Assembly (NCBI GenBank): GCA_019187665.1
Contig: JABARH010000010.1
Location: 368,413-432,412, forward strand
From: Anaerolineales bacterium
GTDB taxonomy: Bacteria; Chloroflexota; Anaerolineae; Anaerolineales; Villigracilaceae
Reading direction: 5' to 3'
Length of the DNA stretch: 64,000 nt
This document shows positions 59,489-64,000 of this stretch, piece by piece; the first letter of the stretch is position 1, and each line of letters opens with the position of its first letter. The notes under the pieces were generated by a model that had not been told where the DNA came from, did no database searches, and was given only the letters and a program-made list of their open reading frames with translations. Both the position numbers and the translations under genes were made by a program.

Positions 59489-60819
59489 ATAATTCTTTGA
59501 CGCGAAAATTTTCGCTGGCCTCGCCGTTCGCACGGCTGGTGGTGGCCGCGATGCTAGTCACCCTGCTGGTGACGATTGGCGGGCGGCTCACCACCGTCAC
59601 GGGCGCGCTGGCCTATTGCCAGGGCTGGCCGCTGTGCATTCCCGCGCACGCGCTCGGTTGGGTCGCGCTCGGCCACCGTCTCGCGGTGTTGCTCGCGAGC
59701 GCGTTGATGCTGTGGGCGTTTCTTGTCGCATGGAAATTTCATCGCGAGGAGCGCGTCCTGCTGCCGCTCACGACTGTCGTCGCGACGCTGTATTTCGGCG
59801 AAGCCATGATCGGCGGCGCGCAGGCTGCGCGCGATTTTCCGCTGCACCTGGTTGTGCTGCACGGCCTGACCTCCGTTTCGCTGTGGATCGGACTCGTCGC
59901 GCTGGCGTTTGTCTCGTTGACGCGCCCGCATCCGCCCGTGAATTATCCGCGCGTCGGATTCCGCCAGCGTTTCATGGATTTTTTGGTCTTGACGAAGCCC
60001 GTCGTTGTGCTGCTGCTGTTAGCGACAACCATTACCGCGCTCATCGCGGGATGGGGCGGCTGGCCTCCGATCAGCCTGACGCTGTTCACCCTTTTGGGCG
60101 GCGCGCTGGCGGCGGGCGGCGCCTCCGCGTTGAATCAATTCATTGACCGCGACCTCGACAAAAACATGCAGCGCACTGAAAAACGCCCGCTGGCGGCAGG
60201 GCGCATGTTCCCCGCCGAGGGACTGGCCTTCGCGCTGGCGTTATGCCTATTGAGTTATTATGTGCTCGCGGCGTTCGTCAATTTTACGGCGGCCGTTCTT
60301 TCGCTGGCGGGAATTTTTTATTACGTCATTATTTACAGCGTCTGGTTGAAGAAAGCCACCGTGCAGAACATTGTTATCGGCGGCGGGGCGGGCGCGATTC
60401 CGCCGATGGTGGGCTGGGCGGCGGCGACGGGGCGCGTGGACCTGGTCTCGATCATCCTCTTCCTGATTGTCTTCATGTGGACCCCGCCGCATTTTTGGGC
60501 GCTGGCCATCGTCCGCAAAAGCGACTACGCCCGCGCGGGTGTGCCGATGCTGCCTGTCGTCCACGGCGAAGCGGAGACGCGGCGTCAGATCTGGCTCTAC
60601 ACGTGGGCGCTCGTCGCTGTGACACTGCTGTTGCCCGCGTTCAATTTGACTGGAACGATCTATCTTGTCTCTGCCGTTGTTTTGGGCTTGTGGATGATCT
60701 GGGGCGCGTGGCGCGTCTGGAAGATGGAGGGCAATAAACCCGCCTGGCAGATGTACCGCTGGACGAGCATGTACCTGCTGTTTTTGTTTGTGGCGTTTAT
60801 GGCGGATCGGATGGGCTAG
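59485..60819 (+). CDS. ctaB: Half-size CtaA (haem A synthase-like) domain fused to haem O synthase CtaB
   Basis: 444 residues. Residues about 160-444 are protoheme IX farnesyltransferase (CtaB): NQFIDRDLDKNMQRTEKRPLAAG and MWTPPHFWALA. Residues 1-150 hold four helices like one half of CtaA, with the cysteine pair C45/C51 in YCQGWPLC and histidines H64 (GHRL) and H126 (VLHGL). Full CtaA has eight helices; four-helix forms are known from archaea. The fusion would make haem O and possibly oxidise it to haem A. It completes the oxidase assembly set. Confidence 0.92.
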   Translation: MNNSLTRKFSLASPFARLVVAAMLVTLLVTIGGRLTTVTGALAYCQGWPLCIPAHALGWVALGHRLAVLLASALMLWAFLVAWKFHREERVLLPLTTVVATLYFGEAMIGGAQAARDFPLHLVVLHGLTSVSLWIGLVALAFVSLTRPHPPVNYPRVGFRQRFMDFLVLTKPVVVLLLLATTITALIAGWGGWPPISLTLFTLLGGALAAGGASALNQFIDRDLDKNMQRTEKRPLAAGRMFPAEGLAFALALCLLSYYVLAAFVNFTAAVLSLAGIFYYVIIYSVWLKKATVQNIVIGGGAGAIPPMVGWAAATGRVDLVSIILFLIVFMWTPPHFWALAIVRKSDYARAGVPMLPVVHGEAETRRQIWLYTWALVAVTLLLPAFNLTGTIYLVSAVVLGLWMIWGAWRVWKMEGNKPAWQMYRWTSMYLLFLFVAFMADRMG

Positions 60820-60828
60820 GAGGTTTTC

Positions 60829-61992
60829 TTGGCCCGATCACATTGGAAGCCGAACGCGATCGTGATGATTCCGCTCTGTCTCGCGGCGCTCGGCCTGCGT
60901 CTTCTGCTCATTCCCAACACCAACATTGATGTCGAGGGATACGAGCGCTGGTACGATTTCATCCTGCGTCATGGACGATTCCTGGCGCTGGGCAAAGAGT
61001 TCGCGATCTACACGCCGCCGTATTTGTATCTGCTCTCCCTCGCCACGCTGACAGAGTCGTTTCTGCCCAGGCTTACGGCGATTAAGTTAATTCCTGTTTT
61101 CTTCGATTTCATCAACGCATTTATCGTATTCAAAATTGTCCGCTTTAAGGATCCCGCTGGCAATTGGCCGTGGGCCGCCGCCGGGATCTTTTTGTTCACT
61201 CCTACGATCTGGATGAACAGCGCGTTGTGGGGACAGATCGACTCTTTGTACACCTGTTTTTTGTTAATTTGTCTCTATTGTGTCCTGTCGGATAAGCCGA
61301 TCCCTGCGGTTATCGCTTTTGGTGCGGCTTCGGCGATCAAAGCTCAGGCTGTCTTTATGGTTCCCTTTTTGTTTTTGCTCGCGATCAAGAAAAAAATTCC
61401 GTGGCCATCGTTTTTTTTGATCCCCATTGTGTATCTGGGCATGATGGTACCCTCCATCCTTGCCGGCCGGCCGCTCCTGGGTGTGTTCACTGTCTATCTG
61501 GGCCAGGCAAATGAATTTCAGATTCCCTCCTTCAACTCTCCCAACTGGTATGTGCTTGTCCCGCAGTCGGCATATCATTCTGCGCTGTTGGCCGGGTTGA
61601 CAACCGCGATCGCGGTGGTGTCCGTCTGGTTATTTGTTTATGGGCGGAAGAAATTTGTCTTTACGCCGGCTCTGCTTGTATTCACCGGACTTGTCTCTGT
61701 GGCGCTGGTTCCCTTCATCCTTCCCAAAATGCACGACCGATATTTTTATCCGGCGGATGTCTTTTCGCTTTTGCTGATGTTCTATCGCCCAAAATTTTGG
61801 TTCATCGCTGTCGCTTATCAGGTTATTTCCATTCTCGCGTATTCGGTCTTTTTGTTCGATGCGCCGCGACAGGTGAGCCTGATCCTGGCGCTCCAATTGA
61901 ACACCTTTGTGCTCGCGTATTTGCTATGGAAGCAATCCCGTCTTGTGCGCGATGCATCCGGTGTGCCTGATCCCACGCGCGTCAAGAGTTAA
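60829..61992 (+). CDS. GT-C type membrane glycosyltransferase-like protein
   Basis: 387 residues with about nine membrane helices. TTG start at 60829, supported by AGGAGG seven bases ahead. The N-terminal outside loop has DVEGYERWYDF, and further typical pieces are WMNSALWGQIDSLYTCFLL and FILPKMHDRYFYPADV. This pattern (aspartates after helix 1, WGQ-D-S, K-HDRY) is seen in polyprenol-phosphate-dependent mannosyl/hexosyl transferases. It follows ctaB by 9 bp but is functionally different, so the linkage may be accidental. Confidence 0.75.
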   Translation: MARSHWKPNAIVMIPLCLAALGLRLLLIPNTNIDVEGYERWYDFILRHGRFLALGKEFAIYTPPYLYLLSLATLTESFLPRLTAIKLIPVFFDFINAFIVFKIVRFKDPAGNWPWAAAGIFLFTPTIWMNSALWGQIDSLYTCFLLICLYCVLSDKPIPAVIAFGAASAIKAQAVFMVPFLFLLAIKKKIPWPSFFLIPIVYLGMMVPSILAGRPLLGVFTVYLGQANEFQIPSFNSPNWYVLVPQSAYHSALLAGLTTAIAVVSVWLFVYGRKKFVFTPALLVFTGLVSVALVPFILPKMHDRYFYPADVFSLLLMFYRPKFWFIAVAYQVISILAYSVFLFDAPRQVSLILALQLNTFVLAYLLWKQSRLVRDASGVPDPTRVKS

Positions 61993-62310
61993 TGGATGGA
62001 AAGAAGATAGAGAGAATAACGTTGCCAAAGTCCAGCGGCGCGGGAAGCGAGGCAAGCAGTGCGTCCAGTTCTTCCCAATCCGCTGAGCGGCTGTTCCGCA
62101 TTGCCGCCGAGAATTCGCGCGCCCATGCCTCCCGCGAGCGAGATCAACCCAACGAAAACGGCGATGCGCCAGAGCGCCACAAGCGGGTCAGCGGTCTCGT
62201 TTGGCGTAAAAGGTTTATGTGTGTAGAAATCCGATGATCACGGCCGGCAGCCAAAGCAGGCTGAGACTTCCGTGCAGGAGATTTTTGTTTTGGCGGGTGG
62301 GTGTGTTCAT
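61989..62310 (-). pseudogene. Small membrane protein gene, frameshifted, coupled to the GT39-like gene
   Basis: It begins with an ATG that overlaps the stop of the upstream glycosyltransferase as ATGA, so it was once translated with it. Frame 1 reads MNTPTRQNKNLLHGSLSLLW and continues as a membrane helix ending FLHT, then stops. One unit more in the TG run at 62218-62224 would continue as HTHKPFTPNETADPLVALWRI, with a second helix (AVFVGLISLAGG). Toward the end another frame (EELDALLASLPAPLDFG) looks more coding-like, so a second shift is possible. Function not recognised. Confidence 0.45.
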
Positions 62311-63815
62311 GGTGTTGAAAAAAGATAAACACGCAGATCGCCCCAGGTCTGGATCTCGATCAGCGAATAATGCGAGTTCATCCAGGCGAGTTGCGGGTGG
62401 GCGGATTCGCCCGCCTCGAGGTACTCTTGAATGGAGCGCTCGAAGATGACAAACCAGACGCGGCGCGCCGATCCGACAGCGGACGGGAGATCGGGTTGCG
62501 CCATCAAGCCGAGGACTTGCTGGGTGGGCGGGGCAAGCGTGTCCGCGCGTGAGCCGGGCGTGTCGGCAAGATACGACTGCGGCAGGGATGGGTCATGGTA
62601 GACTGCCGGCAGCATGGTGAATTTGCTGGAGTGCAGGATGAGGTCCTCCGGCGCGGACTGCCGACGAAGATACTTATCCAATTCGGCGAAGGGCGCGTAG
62701 GGGAAACCCAGATAGGTGACGTGTTGATAGAGGCCCAGCGCGGAGGCAAGAATCAACAACGATACAACACCATTGCGGATGACGTTCGGTAATTGCGTTT
62801 CAAAAACCGCCCACGCCAGCCAGATGCAAAAAATAGTCCCGCTCGGCAGAAGAGCGCGCTCAATGTAGACCGGCGTCCATTGGGAGACAAGGAAGAGAAG
62901 AATGGGCGGCGCAAACGCGAGGTACAGCAGCCACAGCGCGTCCGCGTTGCGGTTGGAGCGACGGAAGGCCTGCCGCGCGGCGATCACAAATACGGTCAGC
63001 GCGATGAAGAGGCCGGCAAAAAGAAGCGCATCGGGCAGGGGCAGGTTGGTCACATAAACGAGCAGGAGTGTGAAAATTTTTTCTGCGCCGGGGCGTTCCA
63101 CCCAGTAGGCTGTTGAGACCTTTGCCAACTGCGCTGGAAGTTGAATCAACCAGGGCAGGTAAAGCAAAAGCGCGCCACTACCCGCCAGCGCAACCGCACG
63201 CAGGGATTTCCAATCGCGACGGAGCAGGGGGGTGGCGGCCAGGGGGAGGAGAAAAAACGCGGCCAGGTTGTGTGTGTATTGCGCCAGCGCGGCGGAAATG
63301 GAAAATAGGAGCCACCATTTTATCCCGCCTCCTTTTGCGCCGCGCTCGTATGCGTACGTGGAGAGTATCAGCCATAATGCCAGAAACGAGTACATGCGGA
63401 TCTCTTGCGAATAATGCACGGGAAATGGCGCAAGCGCCACAAAGACAGCCGCCAGTCCCGCCAGCCTCTCATCGAATAGCTCGCGAGTCAGCAGGTACGC
63501 CAGCGCCACGATCGCCACGCCCGCCAGAATGGACAGGCTCCGAGCGGCGACAAGGGATGAGCCGAACATTTGCATCCATGCCCATAGCAAAGTATAGTAT
63601 CCAAGCGGATGAATGTCCGCAGACCCGCCGGTCGCTGGCGCAAGCGTGCCATAGAGCATGGCGGCGGGACCTTTCAATGAAAATAAAATGGAGAACGCTT
63701 CGTCGTACCAGATTGGCCGTGACGTAATTCCCATGGATCGTATAAACGCGGCAAGCGCGAGGATCAACGGGAGGCGCAAGCGATTGAGCATTGAATGGGT
63801 TTGCAGTTGTTTCAT
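62307..63815 (-). CDS. GT39-like membrane glycosyltransferase
   Basis: 502 residues, about eleven helices. The first outside loop has the DE motif RPIWYDEAFSILFSLKG and then DIHPLGYYTLLWAW, both typical of ArnT/PMT-type lipid-linked sugar transferases. A C-terminal outside domain (about 385-502) lacks further helices. The start could also be the second ATG nine codons in. It overlaps the frameshifted small gene by 4 bp. It likely attaches sugars to lipids or proteins at the outer membrane face; the substrate is unknown. Confidence 0.82.
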   Translation of the reverse strand: MKQLQTHSMLNRLRLPLILALAAFIRSMGITSRPIWYDEAFSILFSLKGPAAMLYGTLAPATGGSADIHPLGYYTLLWAWMQMFGSSLVAARSLSILAGVAIVALAYLLTRELFDERLAGLAAVFVALAPFPVHYSQEIRMYSFLALWLILSTYAYERGAKGGGIKWWLLFSISAALAQYTHNLAAFFLLPLAATPLLRRDWKSLRAVALAGSGALLLYLPWLIQLPAQLAKVSTAYWVERPGAEKIFTLLLVYVTNLPLPDALLFAGLFIALTVFVIAARQAFRRSNRNADALWLLYLAFAPPILLFLVSQWTPVYIERALLPSGTIFCIWLAWAVFETQLPNVIRNGVVSLLILASALGLYQHVTYLGFPYAPFAELDKYLRRQSAPEDLILHSSKFTMLPAVYHDPSLPQSYLADTPGSRADTLAPPTQQVLGLMAQPDLPSAVGSARRVWFVIFERSIQEYLEAGESAHPQLAWMNSHYSLIEIQTWGDLRVYLFSTP

Positions 63816-63836
63816 CGGTTTTTTTTATTTTTCATT

Positions 63837-63880
63837 TCTCTACCGGACATGAGAAGATTTTTACCGCAAAGCACGCTAAG
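63837..63880 (-). mobile_element. MITE-like element family B, copy 3, truncated by an insertion sequence
   Basis: TCTCTACCGGACAT and the following bases to GCACGCTAAG match the inverse of the right end of copy 1 (15439-15485). The match stops at 63880, where an insertion-sequence end begins. The remaining part of element B, if present, lies beyond the window. Confidence 0.65.
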
Positions 63881-63895
63881 AGAGTGTTTCTTAAG

Positions 63896-64000
63896 TCAAT
63901 TTGTCGCCAGTTTCAACATGCGACGAATGCTGGCAATGTAAACCATGGATTCGCTGGAAGAGACAGTATGTTCAAAATCTCGTGACAAACGGCGATACCG
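63896..64000 (-). CDS. IS5-like transposase, C-terminal end (partial, runs off the right edge)
   Basis: The last 34 codons read RYRRLSRDFEHTVSSSES and then MVYIASIRRMLKLATN, the usual ending of IS5-family transposases (RRLSKDYE, with MIYIAMIR in relatives). The stop is at 63896. The bases between it and element B (AGAGTGTTTCTTAAG from 63881) are the probable terminal inverted repeat of the insertion sequence. The catalytic residues are outside the window. Confidence 0.7.
   Translation of the reverse strand, partial: RYRRLSRDFEHTVSSSESMVYIASIRRMLKLATN

Overview
The window looks like a chromosomal piece of a Chloroflexota bacterium, most likely class Anaerolineae. This is inferred from three things together: a bacterial A/V-type ATPase operon, an A2-type caa3 cytochrome oxidase operon with a CtaA-CtaB fusion, and a MoeA fused to a substrate-binding domain. 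Sequence composition is GC-rich and fairly even. No rRNA, tRNA, CRISPR array or phage module was recognised.

Layout. (1) 1-10.9 kb is a sugar-foraging locus. A leftward operon encodes a FucA-like class II aldolase, a class III aminotransferase and an FGGY kinase, followed by GH31 and a frameshifted GH35. A TetR-type regulator is divergent from it and is followed rightward by a GH4 alpha-galactosidase-type enzyme, a small unknown protein and a GH29 alpha-L-fucosidase. The divergent promoters overlap and share one palindrome. (2) 10.9-16.3 kb holds a decayed REP-associated transposase, a large flippase-like membrane protein, an amidohydrolase and a PaiB-like flavoprotein. (3) 16.4-25.3 kb is a complete A/V-type ATPase operon (H-C-I-K-F-E-A-B-D). 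(4) 25.4-28.4 kb has an F420/NADP-binding oxidoreductase, a MurE-type ligase and a GNAT. (5) 28.8-37.1 kb is leftward: histidine kinase, dihaem cytochrome c, small membrane protein, HflX, soluble histidine kinase, M28 peptidase, TrmFO. (6) 37.2-47.8 kb is leftward: secreted LamG/GH114 protein, SUMF1-domain lipoprotein, a SufR-like regulator with a SufT-like partner, thermolysin-family protease, RecJ. (7) 47.8-53.6 kb: tryptophanase, Pit accessory protein and Pit phosphate transporter, MoeA-PBP, response regulator. (8) 53.7-60.8 kb is the caa3 oxidase operon with its assembly genes (CoxB, CoxA, CoxIV-III fusion, SCO, cupredoxin-like, SURF1, CtaA/CtaB). (9) 60.8-64 kb has two GT-C type glycosyltransferases, a frameshifted small gene and the edge of an insertion sequence.

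The energy genes belong together functionally: the haem-A oxidase operon carries its own copper delivery (SCO), SURF1 and haem O/A synthesis genes, and the A/V-type ATPase couples ion flow to ATP. The sugar locus appears to release and use fucose, galactose and xylose/glucose units.

The most striking non-coding content is a set of small non-autonomous mobile elements. One 152-bp family has two copies, each with a perfect 10-bp target duplication; one of them duplicated the ribosome binding site of the TetR gene. One 151-bp family has two copies, each with an 8-bp duplication; one of them is nested inside a third family, and another copy of that third family is cut by an insertion sequence at the right edge. 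A REP-like family of palindromes with compensating stem changes surrounds the dead REP transposase. Two genes carry frameshifts at dinucleotide runs, both repaired by adding one repeat unit.
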